From NCBI RefSeq assembly GCF_030147005.1, contig NZ_JASLAW010000199.1:1-64000 (forward strand): 64,000 bases of DNA, read 5' to 3'. The translations under genes and the position numbers were made by a program. This DNA comes from Pseudomonas sp. Lineage in GTDB: Bacteria > Pseudomonadota > Gammaproteobacteria > Pseudomonadales > Pseudomonadaceae. This document shows positions 40,483 to 52,046 of the stretch, piece after piece. Each line of letters starts with the position of its first letter. The stretch's first letter is position 1. The notes under the pieces are model-generated. The model ran no database searches and was not told the DNA's origin. It worked only from the letters and a program-made list of their open reading frames with translations.

Positions 40483-41596
40483 GGGCGAGCATCGGTTTAT
40501 GTGTGCCCAGCACGGCGTGGTAATGCCCCAGCAGGCTGTCCACCACCGCATCCCACGCGTAATGCTGTTCGACATGGCACCGGGCCTGTTCACCGAGGCG
40601 GCGACTGTCGGCGCCGAACAGTTCGCGTACCGCATCGGCCATCGCCTTGGGATCGTTGGGCGGGCAGAGCAGGCCGCAGCGCTCGTCGACAATTTCAGTG
40701 AAGGCGCCCGCAGCAACCGCGACCACCGGGATGCCACAGGCCATGGCTTCCAGAATGACCAGCCCGAAGGTTTCCTGGTCGCCGCCATGCAGCAGCGCAT
40801 CGGCGCTGGCCATCAAGCGGGCCACGTGATGGGCCGGGCGGAAGCCATCGACCACGGTGACATTCTCCGGCACGCTGGCCGGCATGCCGGAGCCCACCAG
40901 CAACAAGTGATAGCCCTCACCCAGGCGCTTCATGCAATTGAGCAGCACCGGCAGGTTTTTTTCCTTGGAGCCACGCCCGGCAAAAATCAGCAGCCGGGTG
41001 TCTTCATCAATGCCCAGTTCGGCGCGCAGGCCGGGGTCGCGCACGGCGGGGGTGAAGGTTTGCAGGTCGACGCCCAGGGGTTGTACGAAGACGTTTTTCA
41101 CCCCAAGCCCAGTGAGTTTGTCGGCCATTACCTGGCTGGGAGCCAGCACCCGGTCAAAATTCCCATAGAGTTTGCTGACGTACGCTTCGACGTTGGGGGT
41201 AAACCAGGCGCCCATGCGGTTACGCACCAGCAGCGGTAAATCGGAGTGATAAAAACCGATGACGGGCACATCCAACTGGCGCCGGGCGTCCAGAGCGGCC
41301 CAGGCGGTCAGGTACGGATCGCCGACTTCGATCAGATCAGGCTGTAAATCGTGCAGGACATTTCGCCAGGGCGCCAGGCGCAGGGGAAAGCGATAGCCTT
41401 TGCCGAAGGGCAGCGGCGGCGCCGGCACCTCGAAAATACCATCCCGCTCGCTCAAATGGGCGCCGGGCACCAACAGGCTGTGGCGAATGCCGGGCTTAAC
41501 CGCCAGGCGCCGGTGCTTGGCGTCCAGATATGTGCGTACGCCACCGCTGGCCGGGGCGTAGAACATGGTTATGTCAGCGATATGCACGATGAACAT
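40475..41596 (-). CDS. Glycosyltransferase family 4 (GT-B)
   Basis: A 373-residue cytoplasmic or membrane-associated GT-B glycosyltransferase. The N-terminal acceptor domain includes YAPASGGVRTYLDAKHRRL and DLIEVGDPYLTAWAALDARR. The donor domain has LLIFAGRGSKEKNLPVLLNC, and the E-x7-E nucleotide-sugar motif ETFGLVILEAMACGIPVVA. It resembles phosphatidylinositol- or glycolipid-building mannosyltransferases. The start ATG 41596 is the only good one (MFIVHIADITMFY). It leads an operon with a deacetylase and a lipid-flippase-like protein, suggesting synthesis and export of a small glycolipid; no named product. Confidence 0.9.
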   Translation of the reverse strand: MFIVHIADITMFYAPASGGVRTYLDAKHRRLAVKPGIRHSLLVPGAHLSERDGIFEVPAPPLPFGKGYRFPLRLAPWRNVLHDLQPDLIEVGDPYLTAWAALDARRQLDVPVIGFYHSDLPLLVRNRMGAWFTPNVEAYVSKLYGNFDRVLAPSQVMADKLTGLGVKNVFVQPLGVDLQTFTPAVRDPGLRAELGIDEDTRLLIFAGRGSKEKNLPVLLNCMKRLGEGYHLLLVGSGMPASVPENVTVVDGFRPAHHVARLMASADALLHGGDQETFGLVILEAMACGIPVVAVAAGAFTEIVDERCGLLCPPNDPKAMADAVRELFGADSRRLGEQARCHVEQHYAWDAVVDSLLGHYHAVLGTHKPMLAHG

Positions 41597-41748
41597 CCCT
41601 CCAATCCATTGCTCTCCTTAACGTGGACCTGAGCTAAGGATAGATGTTCGATTGAGATTGGTGTCGCGCCGCATGTTCAAACTGAGAACGGGAGGAGGTG
41701 TGGAAGCGGGAAGCCCAGGGCCGTCAGTGTGCAGGCAATGGATAAACC

Positions 41749-41837
41749 TGTGGCGAGGGAGCTTGCTCGCGCTGGGCGCGAAGCGCCCCTGAAGATGGGA
41801 CCGCTACGCGTGCAACGGGAGCAAGCTCCCTCGCCAC
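41749..41837. repeat. REPIN upstream of the glycosyltransferase operon and downstream of pctA
   Basis: Arms tgtggcgagggagcttgctc and gagcaagctccctcgccac are inverted copies about 45 bases apart, with a further gggcgcgaagcgccc palindrome inside. The same arm sequence occurs in the tandem repeat near 22015. Confidence 0.8.
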
Positions 41838-41849
41838 GGTAAAGCACTA

Positions 41850-43739
41850 TCAGATCCTGAAGCTGCCCACCATTTGCTTGAGTCGGGCGGCCTGCCGCTC
41901 AAGGTCCGTGCAGGCGCGCAGGGTCGATTGCAGGTTTTCCACGCCTTCCTGGTTGAGGGTGTTGATTTCAGTGATGTCCATATTGATCGACTCCACCACC
42001 GAGGTCTGCTCCTCGGTGGCGGTGGCGACGGACTGGTTCATGCCGTCGATCTCGCCAATGCGCTGAGTCACGCTGTTCAAACGCTCGCCGGCCAGGTTGG
42101 CGATCTCCACGCTGTCCTGGCTGTGGCGCTGGCTTTCACTCATGGTGCTCACCGAGTCACGGGCGCCGACTTGCAGTTCCTCGATCATCTTCTGCACCTG
42201 TTGCGCCGATTCCTGGGTGCGATGCGCCAGGTTGCGCACTTCATCGGCCACCACCGCAAACCCGCGCCCGGCTTCACCGGCACGCGCAGCTTCGATGGCG
42301 GCGTTGAGCGCCAGCAAGTTGGTTTGCTGGGAAATACTGGTGATCACTTCAAGGATCTGGCCGATGTTCACCGTCTTGCTGTTCAGGGCCTCGATATTGC
42401 TGCTGGAGGCGCTGATCATGGTCGACAGCTGGGTCATCGCCTTGATATTGCGTTCTACCACCTGCTGGCCTTCCTCCGCCAAATGCCGTGCATCACTGGC
42501 CTGACTGGAGGCTTGCGCCGCATTACGGGCGATTTCCTGAGCGGCAGCGCCCAGTTGGTTGATCGCAGCGGCGACGCTGTTGGTGCGGTTGGCCTGTTCG
42601 TCTGAATTGACCATCGACGAATTGGAGGCGCTGACGACCCGCAATGCCACTTCGTTGACCTGCTCGGTGGCCGACGATACTTCGCGGATCGAGGTGTGAA
42701 TGCGCTCGACGAAACGGTTGAACGCATTGCCCAGGGTGCCGAACTCGTCATTGTTGTGGATGGTCAGGCGGCGAGTCAGGTCGCCTTCGCCATCGGCAAT
42801 GTCCTGCATGGCACGGGTCATCAGGTGCAACGGTTGCAGCAACACGCGGATCAACATGCCCAGCAACGCGATGATGATCACCACCGCGATGATCGTGGCG
42901 ATGACCGCTGATGTACGGAATTCACTGAGCATGGCGAACGACTTGGCTTTATCCACCGAGATACCCAGGTACCAGTTCACCGAAGGCAGGCCCTTGATCG
43001 GGGTGAACGTTACGATATTGGTCTTGCCGTTGGCCTGCACTTCGCTGAAATCAGCGCTGATCTTCGGCGTGTCTTTGGGGTACACGTCCGCCAGGGTCTT
43101 CATCACCAGGGCCTTGTCCGGGTGCACCAGCACTTTGCCGTCGGCGCTGACCAGAAATGCGTAACCCATGCCGCCCAAGTCCAGTGCGCCAATGTTGTCC
43201 ACCAGGGTTTGCAGGCTCAGGTCACCGCCCACCACACCGATGCTCTGGCCGGCCTTGGCGCTCGGTGTGGCGATGGAGATAATCAGTTGCCCCGTTGCCG
43301 CGTCGATATAGGGCTCAGTCAAGGTCGAGCCGTTGGTGTTCTGGGCGCCCTTGTACCAAGGGCGGACACGTGGGTCGAAACCGTCGGGCATCTTGGTCTC
43401 GGGGCGGATGGTGAAGGTACCCTGGCTGTCGCCGACGTAGGTGGCCATGAACGAGGATGTCAGCGCTTTCTGTTCCAGCAGGCTGGCCACGACCGGCGGA
43501 TCGGGGTTGAGGGCGATATTCTGCGCAGCGTTTTCTACCAGGGCGATGCGCCCGGTGAGCCAGGTTTGAATGCTGCCGGCGGTGACGTCGCCCATTTCAT
43601 GCAGGTAGCTATTAAGGTCGTCACGAATCGCATTGCGCTGAAGGTAGTCGTTATAGAGGGTAAACAACGCAAAGGCGGCGATGACGATAAGGGAGGCTGC
43701 AAGCAAAATTTTGTGGCTGAAGCGCAGGTTTTTATTCAT
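41850..43739 (-). CDS. pctA: Amino-acid chemoreceptor, PctA-like (dCache_1 MCP)
   Basis: A 629-residue methyl-accepting chemotaxis protein, the same length as P. aeruginosa PctA (629). Helix 1 lies at about 11-30, the periplasmic dCache_1 sensor at about 32-275, helix 2 at about 280-300, then HAMP and the signalling domain with hairpin [20 protein letters not shown]. The ligand-pocket positions known for amino-acid dCache domains are R126, W128, Y129, Y144 and D173, all present; the tyrosine expected at 121 is phenylalanine ([11 protein letters not shown]). It should sense L-amino acids. A candidate FliA promoter lies at 43902-43928. Neighbouring purU/mvaT gene order agrees with PA4309. Confidence 0.9.
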   Translation of the reverse strand: MNKNLRFSHKILLAASLIVIAAFALFTLYNDYLQRNAIRDDLNSYLHEMGDVTAGSIQTWLTGRIALVENAAQNIALNPDPPVVASLLEQKALTSSFMATYVGDSQGTFTIRPETKMPDGFDPRVRPWYKGAQNTNGSTLTEPYIDAATGQLIISIATPSAKAGQSIGVVGGDLSLQTLVDNIGALDLGGMGYAFLVSADGKVLVHPDKALVMKTLADVYPKDTPKISADFSEVQANGKTNIVTFTPIKGLPSVNWYLGISVDKAKSFAMLSEFRTSAVIATIIAVVIIIALLGMLIRVLLQPLHLMTRAMQDIADGEGDLTRRLTIHNNDEFGTLGNAFNRFVERIHTSIREVSSATEQVNEVALRVVSASNSSMVNSDEQANRTNSVAAAINQLGAAAQEIARNAAQASSQASDARHLAEEGQQVVERNIKAMTQLSTMISASSSNIEALNSKTVNIGQILEVITSISQQTNLLALNAAIEAARAGEAGRGFAVVADEVRNLAHRTQESAQQVQKMIEELQVGARDSVSTMSESQRHSQDSVEIANLAGERLNSVTQRIGEIDGMNQSVATATEEQTSVVESINMDITEINTLNQEGVENLQSTLRACTDLERQAARLKQMVGSFRI

Positions 43740-43901
43740 GGCTTGTAGGGTCCGCTAAGGTCTTGGTATCCGAGGCGCGTCTTTATGGGATGCGCAAAAA
43801 TGGCAGCGTCAAAAAAGGTGTGGTACTTCTTGCAAGCTTCAGAGGCAGTTGTAGGAAATATCTCCCCCCCGTTTTTAGACTTTTTGGGTTTCACACTGTC
43901 T

Positions 43902-43928
43902 TTATCGACCCGGCTGCACTAAAGATTA
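43902..43928 (-). promoter_or_regulatory. Candidate FliA (sigma-28) promoter of pctA
   Basis: On the minus strand: TAAT, 15 bases, GTCGATAA, against TAAA-N15-GCCGATAA (10 of 12 matching, exact spacing). It lies 163 bases upstream of the pctA ATG, so a long leader is implied; chemoreceptor genes commonly belong to the FliA regulon. Confidence 0.55.
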
Positions 43929-43943
43929 ACCATAGGTGACGAA

Positions 43944-45422
43944 ATGCCTGACTCCACACAACTGCTTATCGGTGCCGGCCCAGGCGGCCAGCCCATTGCC
44001 CAGCCCATGCGTCTGGCCAACCGTCATGGGTTGATTGCCGGCGCCACGGGCACCGGCAAGACCGTCACCTTGCAGCGCCTGGCCGAAGCCTTCAGTGATG
44101 CGGGCGTGGCGGTATTCGCCGCCGACATCAAGGGTGACCTTTGCGGCCTGGGCGCCGCGGCCAACCCCCAGGGCAAAGTCGCCGAACGCATCGCCGGGAT
44201 GCCTTTCCTTAATTACGCGCCAAAGGCTTATCCGGTCACGCTGTGGGATATCCACGGGCAGTCCGGTCACCCGTTGCGCACCACCATCAGCGAAATGGGG
44301 CCGTTGCTGCTCGGCAGCCTGCTGGAACTCACCGACAGCCAGCAGTCGGCGCTGTACGCGACATTCAAGGTAGCCGACCGAGAAGGCCTGTTGCTGCTGG
44401 ACCTTAAAGACCTCAAGGCGTTGCTCAACCACCTGCGTTATCACCCCGAACTGTTGGGCGACGATGCGGCGTTGATGACCACCGGCTCCAGTCAGGCCTT
44501 GTTGCGCCGCCTCGCGGTGCTCGAACAGCAGGGTGCCGAAGCCCTGTTTGGCGAGCCGGCCCTGCAACTCGAGGATATTTTGCAGCCCGCCAGCGACGGG
44601 CGCGGCCGTATCCATTTGCTGGACGCCAGCCGCCTGGTGCATGACGCGCCGAAGGTGTACGCGACGTTCCTGTTGTGGTTGCTGGCGGAACTGTTCGAAC
44701 AGTTGCCGGAGCGCGGTGATGCCGAAAAACCGCTGTTGGCGCTGTTTTTCGATGAGGCGCATTTGCTATTCGCCGATACACCCAAGGCTTTACAGGACCG
44801 TTTGGAACAGGTGGTGCGGTTGATCCGCTCCAAAGGGGTGGGCGTGTACTTCGTCACCCAATCTCCGGGCGACTTGCCTGACACAGTACTGGCACAGCTG
44901 GGCCTGCGTATTCAGCATGGCTTGCGGGCATTCACCACCAAAGAGCAGAAATCCCTGCGGGCGGTGGCGGACGGTTTCCGGCCCAACCCGGCCTTCGATG
45001 CCTTGGCGGTGCTGACCGAGTTGGGCACTGGTGAGGCGCTGGTGGGCACCTTGCAGGAAAAGGGCACGCCGGAGATCGTCCAGCGCGTGTTGGTCGCACC
45101 ACCGCAGTCGCGGATCGGGCCGCTCACCGAGGCCGAACGTGCGGCGCTGGTCGCCAGTTCGCCGCTGCAGGGCCGTTATGACAAACCGATTGATCGCGAA
45201 TCAGCCTACGAAGTACTGATGGCGCGTAAGGCGTTGGGGCCGACCGAGGAGGACAAGCCTGCGGCCGAAGAATCCAGCTTCACCGACAAGGCCGGTGCGT
45301 TCCTGGGAACCACGGCAGGCAAGGCGCTGAAATCAGCCATGCAGCAGGCCGCCAATCAGATGGGCCGGCAGTTGGTGCGTGGCTTGTTGGGCTCGTTGCT
45401 GGGCGGCAGCAAGCGCAAGTAG
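43944..45422 (+). CDS. HerA-like/DUF853 ATPase (YjgR family)
   Basis: A 492-residue P-loop ATPase of the DUF853/YjgR family, related to HerA and FtsK helicases. Walker A is GATGTGKTVTLQRLAE (near residue 32), Walker B LLALFFDEAHLLFADTPKA, and GVGVYFVTQSPGDLPDTVLA is the sensor-like block. The C-terminal about 90 residues are helical and low-complexity (SFTDKAGAFLGTTAGKALKS). Members bind DNA or act on nucleoprotein complexes, but the cellular function in Pseudomonas is not established. Its end is only two bases from the end of the convergent DciA-like gene. Start ATG 43944 gives MPDSTQLLIG. Confidence 0.9.
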   Translation: MPDSTQLLIGAGPGGQPIAQPMRLANRHGLIAGATGTGKTVTLQRLAEAFSDAGVAVFAADIKGDLCGLGAAANPQGKVAERIAGMPFLNYAPKAYPVTLWDIHGQSGHPLRTTISEMGPLLLGSLLELTDSQQSALYATFKVADREGLLLLDLKDLKALLNHLRYHPELLGDDAALMTTGSSQALLRRLAVLEQQGAEALFGEPALQLEDILQPASDGRGRIHLLDASRLVHDAPKVYATFLLWLLAELFEQLPERGDAEKPLLALFFDEAHLLFADTPKALQDRLEQVVRLIRSKGVGVYFVTQSPGDLPDTVLAQLGLRIQHGLRAFTTKEQKSLRAVADGFRPNPAFDALAVLTELGTGEALVGTLQEKGTPEIVQRVLVAPPQSRIGPLTEAERAALVASSPLQGRYDKPIDRESAYEVLMARKALGPTEEDKPAAEESSFTDKAGAFLGTTAGKALKSAMQQAANQMGRQLVRGLLGSLLGGSKRK

Positions 45423-45424
45423 GC

Positions 45425-45880
45425 TCAAGGTTTGGGCTTGGCATGGGCGGCCAGCCGCTCCAGTGCCGCGCGCAAACCCGGATCGTTGATCCCTTCGGCC
45501 GTTGCCTGGAGGGTTTCGGCGGCATTTGCCGACAGGTCCATCGTATGTCCCGCCGTGCTTCGCAGCACGGTGGCCGGCTGCACCTTGAACTGGATGCGGG
45601 TCAAGCCGGCAAACTCATCAAACACGATCAGTTGGCGCTGCAAGCGTTTTTGCTGGTAACGCAAACGCGTCGCCCAATGCCCGTCCGTGACAATGAGTAG
45701 CAGGTTGCCTTCACGCCAGGACGCCACATGACAGTGTTCGCGCGCGGCCGGTTGCAGCTGGCTTTCAAGCAGGCGTTGCAAATGCCCCAGGCGCTGCGCA
45801 TGGCCAAAGATGGCTTTCAGCGGCTTGGCTTCGCGGAGCAACACGCCGGGAGCGCGGGCTGGAAGAGGGCGAAATGCCAT
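45425..45880 (-). CDS. DciA-like (DUF721) replicative-helicase-loader-related protein
   Basis: A 151-residue protein of the DUF721/DciA family. DciA substitutes for DnaC in loading DnaB helicase in bacteria that lack DnaC, including Pseudomonas. The KH-like DUF721 core covers about residues 15-105 (LLESQLQPAAREHCHVASW, LLLIVTDGHWATRLRYQQKR). The C-terminus (about 110-150) is helical. The gene faces secA across a 304-base spacer, matching the PA4405 position near lpxC and secA. Length matches known DciA (about 150). The direct family match is from pattern; naming follows the position. Confidence 0.85.
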   Translation of the reverse strand: MAFRPLPARAPGVLLREAKPLKAIFGHAQRLGHLQRLLESQLQPAAREHCHVASWREGNLLLIVTDGHWATRLRYQQKRLQRQLIVFDEFAGLTRIQFKVQPATVLRSTAGHTMDLSANAAETLQATAEGINDPGLRAALERLAAHAKPKP

Positions 45881-46184
45881 GTTTAGACACCTTAAGTAAC
45901 AGAGCGAGCATCTTAACAGAAAGCGTCCGTGGGCCCCGAAGCCGTCATCGGCAGTGCTTTTCCCATGAAATCAATAAGTAACTTCTGCGCTCGATGGGTT
46001 GAAGTTCCAGCAAAAGCCCTTATTTTAAACAAGCCCTCTCACAGCGCCGTGCCCGCATCCGGGAACAACGCCACTTTCCTCACCCACGATTCCGGGTAGA
46101 ATGCGCGTTCGCATGCGGCCGTGAGGGCTGCTCGGGCCACTCACGGTGCGCCCTCCATCCCTATGTGTGGAAGAACCTGCCGAT
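45881..46184. promoter_or_regulatory. Divergent spacer between the DciA-like gene and secA
   Basis: A 304-base spacer. TAGAAT at 46096-46101 (ccgggtagaatgcgc) is a good -10 candidate for secA, which begins at 46185; the -35 is weak. A gggccccgaagcc stretch near 45932 may fold. No coding frame is convincing and there is no SecM-type stalling gene. Confidence 0.45.
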
Positions 46185-48920
<2,736 letters not shown>

Positions 48921-48948
48921 GATTTTCGCCTGACGCTGCAACACCCCG

Positions 48949-48981
48949 CGCCGCGACCGGCATCAGCCGTCGCGGCGTTTT
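48949..48981 (+). terminator. Rho-independent terminator of secA
   Basis: CGCCGCGAC (48949-48957) pairs with GTCGCGGCG (48969-48977), loop about 11 bases, then TTTT. It is 28 bases beyond the secA stop. Confidence 0.75.
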
Positions 48982-49043
48982 GCCATTAACTCCCCCGTCG
49001 ATAGCGACGGCACACACATCCTCTATTTTCAAGGAGCGCATAC

Positions 49044-50261
49044 ATGGCTGTTGGTCTTGGTCCTTTGCCCACATTGCACCCGGTCGCCGGTTTTGAACTC
49101 GGTATCGCTTCGGCCGGCATCAAGCGTCCGGGGCGCAAGGATGTGGTGGTGATGCGCTGTGCCGAGGGCTCGACTGTCGCCGGTGTGTTCACCCTCAACG
49201 CTTTTTGCGCTGCGCCGGTGATCCTGGCCAAGCAGCGTGTGGCCGGGTCGATTCGTTACCTGCTGACCAACACCGGCAATGCCAACGCCGGTACCGGCGA
49301 GCCTGGGCTTGTCGCTGCCGAGCGCACGTGCGCCAAGCTGGCGCAGTTGACCGGCGTAGACGCCAGCCAAGTGCTGCCATATTCCACTGGCGTGATCGGT
49401 GAGCCGCTGCCGGTGGAGAAAATCGAAGGCGCTTTGCAAGCTGCGCTGGATGACCTGTCTGTGGATAACTGGGCGGCGGCGGCCACCGGTATCATGACCA
49501 CCGACACCTTGCCCAAAGGTGCGAGCCGTCAGTTCGTGCACGACGGCGTGACCGTCACCGTCACCGGTATCAGCAAGGGCGCGGGCATGATCCGCCCGAA
49601 CATGGCCACCATGCTCGGCTACATCGCCACCGATGCCAAAGTCTCCCGTGACGTATTGCAGCGCCTGATGCTGGACGGCGCCAACAAGTCGTTCAACCGC
49701 ATCACCATCGACGGTGACACCTCCACCAACGACTGCTGCATGCTGATCGCCACCGGCCAGGCCAACCTGCCGGAAATCACGTCTACTGAAGGCCCTCTGT
49801 TTGCAGCATTGAAGCAGGCGGTATTCGACGTGTGCATGGACGTGGCCCAGGCCATCGTGCGCGACGGCGAGGGCGCGACCAAGTTCGTCACCGTTGAAGT
49901 CAACGGCGGCGGCAACCACCAGGAATGCCTGGATGTGGGTTACACCGTGGCGCATTCGCCGCTGATCAAGACCGCATTATTTGCTTCCGACCCGAACTGG
50001 GGCCGTATCCTCGCAGCCGTTGGCCGTGCCGGCGTGCCTGAGCTGGATGTGAGCAAGATCGACGTCTTCCTCGGCGACGTGTGTATTGCCAGCCGTGGCG
50101 CTCGCGCTGAAACCTACACCGAAGCCCAGGGCTCGGCGGTGATGCAGCAGGAAGAAATCACCATCCGTATCGAGTTGGGTCGCGGCGAGTGCAGCGAAAC
50201 CATCTGGACCACTGACCTGTCCCACGAATACGTGAAAATCAACGCGGAATATCGCACCTGA
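49044..50261 (+). CDS. argJ: Bifunctional ornithine acetyltransferase / N-acetylglutamate synthase
   Basis: A 405-residue enzyme of arginine synthesis: it moves acetyl from N-acetylornithine to glutamate, and in bifunctional forms also makes N-acetylglutamate from acetyl-CoA. It is made as one chain that cleaves itself before a threonine; the cleavage site is [17 protein letters not shown], placing the new N-terminal Thr at T189. Other blocks are [24 protein letters not shown] segment ([15 protein letters not shown]) and [15 protein letters not shown]. Start ATG 49044 has AAGGAGCG about nine bases upstream. Position after secA and before the Nudix-ThiE gene matches PA4402. Confidence 0.95.
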   Translation: MAVGLGPLPTLHPVAGFELGIASAGIKRPGRKDVVVMRCAEGSTVAGVFTLNAFCAAPVILAKQRVAGSIRYLLTNTGNANAGTGEPGLVAAERTCAKLAQLTGVDASQVLPYSTGVIGEPLPVEKIEGALQAALDDLSVDNWAAAATGIMTTDTLPKGASRQFVHDGVTVTVTGISKGAGMIRPNMATMLGYIATDAKVSRDVLQRLMLDGANKSFNRITIDGDTSTNDCCMLIATGQANLPEITSTEGPLFAALKQAVFDVCMDVAQAIVRDGEGATKFVTVEVNGGGNHQECLDVGYTVAHSPLIKTALFASDPNWGRILAAVGRAGVPELDVSKIDVFLGDVCIASRGARAETYTEAQGSAVMQQEEITIRIELGRGECSETIWTTDLSHEYVKINAEYRT

Positions 50262-50263
50262 AT

Positions 50264-50356
50264 GTAGGCGCGAGCTTGCTCGCGAAAAACTCAACGCCAC
50301 CGCGTTTATCCAGGATGTACGCGTTATCGTTGACGTTCTTCGCGAGCAAGCTCACT
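50264..50356. repeat. REPIN between argJ and the Nudix-ThiE gene
   Basis: cgcgagcttgctcgcgaa (50269-50286) and ttcttcgcgagcaagctcac (50337-50354) are inverted arms. The interior has gacgtt and aacgcc style partial complementarity, so a long hairpin is possible. Confidence 0.75.
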
Positions 50357-50384
50357 TCTGTAAGGGCTATAACGAGAGGAAGCA

Positions 50385-51335
50385 GTGGCGGTGAAACGAG
50401 TGCATGTAGCAGCAGCGGTGATTCGCGGTGTCGATGGCAGAATCCTGCTGGCACGCCGCGCCGATACTCAGCATCAAGGTGGCCTCTGGGAATTTCCCGG
50501 CGGCAAGGTGGAGGCTGGCGAGTCAGTCGCTACGGCCTTGTCCCGCGAATTGCAGGAAGAGCTGGGCATCCAGGTCACCACGGCGCGGCCGTTGATCCAG
50601 GTGCAGCATGACTATCCGGACAAGCAGGTGTTGCTGGATGTCTGGGAAATCTCGGCCTTTACCGGCGAGCCCCATGGTGTTGAAGGGCAGCCGCTGGAAT
50701 GGGTGACGCCACGGGACCTGGTGAACTATGCGTTCCCCGCGGCGAATGCGCCGATCGTCGCCGCCGCGCGCCTGCCCGCCGAGTACCTGATCACCCCTGG
50801 CGAGCTGGAAACCCCGACGCTGTTGCGCGGCATCCAGAAGGCAATCGCCGGTGGCATCAAGCTGGTTCAGCTGCGCGCGCCCAACGGCTATGACCCGAAA
50901 TATCGGGACCTGGCGGTGGACGCGGTTGGCTTGTGTGCCGGCAAGGCGCAACTGATGATCAAGGGGCCGTTCGAATGGCTGGGGGATTTCCCCGCCGCGG
51001 GCTGGCATATGACCTCGGCGCAGTTGCGTAAATACGCGAGCAAGGGGCGACCACTGCCGAAGGATCGGTGGCTGGCGGCTTCTTGCCACACTGCTGAAGA
51101 GCTGGCGCTGGCGGAAATGATGGACGTGGATTTTGTCACGCTGTCTCCGGTTCAGCCGACTCAGACCCATCCCGATGCTCAGCCGTTGGGTTGGGAACAG
51201 GCGGCTGAGCTGATCCGTGGGTTCAGCAAGCCGGTGTTTCTGCTGGGTGGGGTCGGGCCGGCAGAGCGAGAGAAGGCCTGGGAGGCTGGGGCTCAGGGCG
51301 TGGCGGGTATCAGAGCGTTCTGGCCTGAGGTTTGA
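50385..51335 (+). CDS. Nudix hydrolase fused to a ThiE/TenI-like domain
   Basis: A 316-residue fusion. Residues 1-135 are a MutT-type Nudix domain with a perfect Nudix box G40-x5-E46-x7-R54-E55-L-x-E58-E59-x-G61 (GGKVEAGESVATALSRELQE), which would hydrolyse 8-oxo-dGTP or similar. Residues 140-316 are a thiamine-phosphate-synthase-like barrel (RGIQKAIAGGIKLVQLRAP, WHMTSAQLRKYAS, VDFVTLSPVQPTQTHP, FLLGGVGPAEREKAWEAG). The barrel has several TenI-like changes from catalytic ThiE, so it may be regulatory or non-catalytic. Start GTG 50385 has AGGAAG about five bases upstream. Matches PA4400. Confidence 0.9.
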   Translation: MAVKRVHVAAAVIRGVDGRILLARRADTQHQGGLWEFPGGKVEAGESVATALSRELQEELGIQVTTARPLIQVQHDYPDKQVLLDVWEISAFTGEPHGVEGQPLEWVTPRDLVNYAFPAANAPIVAAARLPAEYLITPGELETPTLLRGIQKAIAGGIKLVQLRAPNGYDPKYRDLAVDAVGLCAGKAQLMIKGPFEWLGDFPAAGWHMTSAQLRKYASKGRPLPKDRWLAASCHTAEELALAEMMDVDFVTLSPVQPTQTHPDAQPLGWEQAAELIRGFSKPVFLLGGVGPAEREKAWEAGAQGVAGIRAFWPEV

Positions 51336-51352
51336 GGGTGTCCTGAATGGCC

Positions 51353-51437
51353 TCTTCGCGAGCAAGCCCGCTCCCACATTCGACCGCGTTCCAACATGGA
51401 ATGTGGCCCAAATGTAGGAGCGGGATTGCTCGCGAAA
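51353..51437. repeat. REPIN downstream of the Nudix-ThiE gene
   Basis: cttcgcgagcaagcccgctc (from 51353) and gagcgggattgctcgcgaa (ending 51437) are inverted REP arms of the same class as the 6036 element. It lies between two convergent genes. Confidence 0.8.
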
Positions 51438-51461
51438 GGGCCCGATCAAACACCACAGTAT

Positions 51462-52046
51462 TCAGTGTGGCTTGGCCGCCGCCTGCCACAAAACCTCGGC
51501 AATCCCTTGGCGCCTGGCAATCACCCTGGCCGCTACAAACAGCAAATCCGACAATCGATTGATATACGCCAACCCCACCCCCTCCAAGGGCTCGACCGCA
51601 TTCAAATGCTGACAGCGGCGTTCGGCACTGCGCGCCAGGCTGCGGCACACATGCGCCTGGGCGATCAACGCTGAGCCGCCGGGCAGGATGAAATTCTCCA
51701 GTGGCCCGACTTCTTCGTTCCAACGGTCAATCGCCGCTTCCAGCCGATCCACTTCCGCTGCATTCAACGCTTTGTACACCGGCATGGCCAGCTCACCGCC
51801 CAGATCGAACAATCGATGCTGGCAAGGCGTGAGCACCTCGATGACATCGTTCAATTGGGGATGCTTGCCGCTCTGTTCTTCAAGGTTGGCCAGCAGCAGC
51901 CCCAACTGGCTGTTCAGCGTATCCACCTCGCCGATGGCTTCCACCCGTGGATGGTCCTTGGGCACGCGCCGGCCGTCGCCGAGGCCGGTTTCGCCCTGGT
52001 CGCCGGTGCGCGTGTAGATCTTCGACAGGCGAAAGCCCATGGTCAT
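51462..52046 (-). CDS. Cob(I)alamin adenosyltransferase, PduO type
   Basis: A 194-residue enzyme that transfers the adenosyl group of ATP to cob(I)alamin, making adenosylcobalamin or serving corrinoid salvage. The ATP-binding N-terminus is YTRTGDQGETGLGDGRRV, followed by the PduO helix bundle with NLENFILPGG-type segment (ENFILPGGSALIAQAHVCRS) and RSAERRCQ. The start ATG 52046 overlaps the kinase stop by four bases (ATGA), which supports it; ATG 52040 would remove two residues. It is the last gene of panE / kinase / pduO-type operon. Confidence 0.88.
   Translation of the reverse strand: MTMGFRLSKIYTRTGDQGETGLGDGRRVPKDHPRVEAIGEVDTLNSQLGLLLANLEEQSGKHPQLNDVIEVLTPCQHRLFDLGGELAMPVYKALNAAEVDRLEAAIDRWNEEVGPLENFILPGGSALIAQAHVCRSLARSAERRCQHLNAVEPLEGVGLAYINRLSDLLFVAARVIARRQGIAEVLWQAAAKPH

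Noticed and set aside
43862..43870. Run of about eight C residues as a possible phase-variation tract
   Set aside because: It lies in the upstream spacer of pctA, not in a coding frame or between the -10 and -35 of a promoter I can support.
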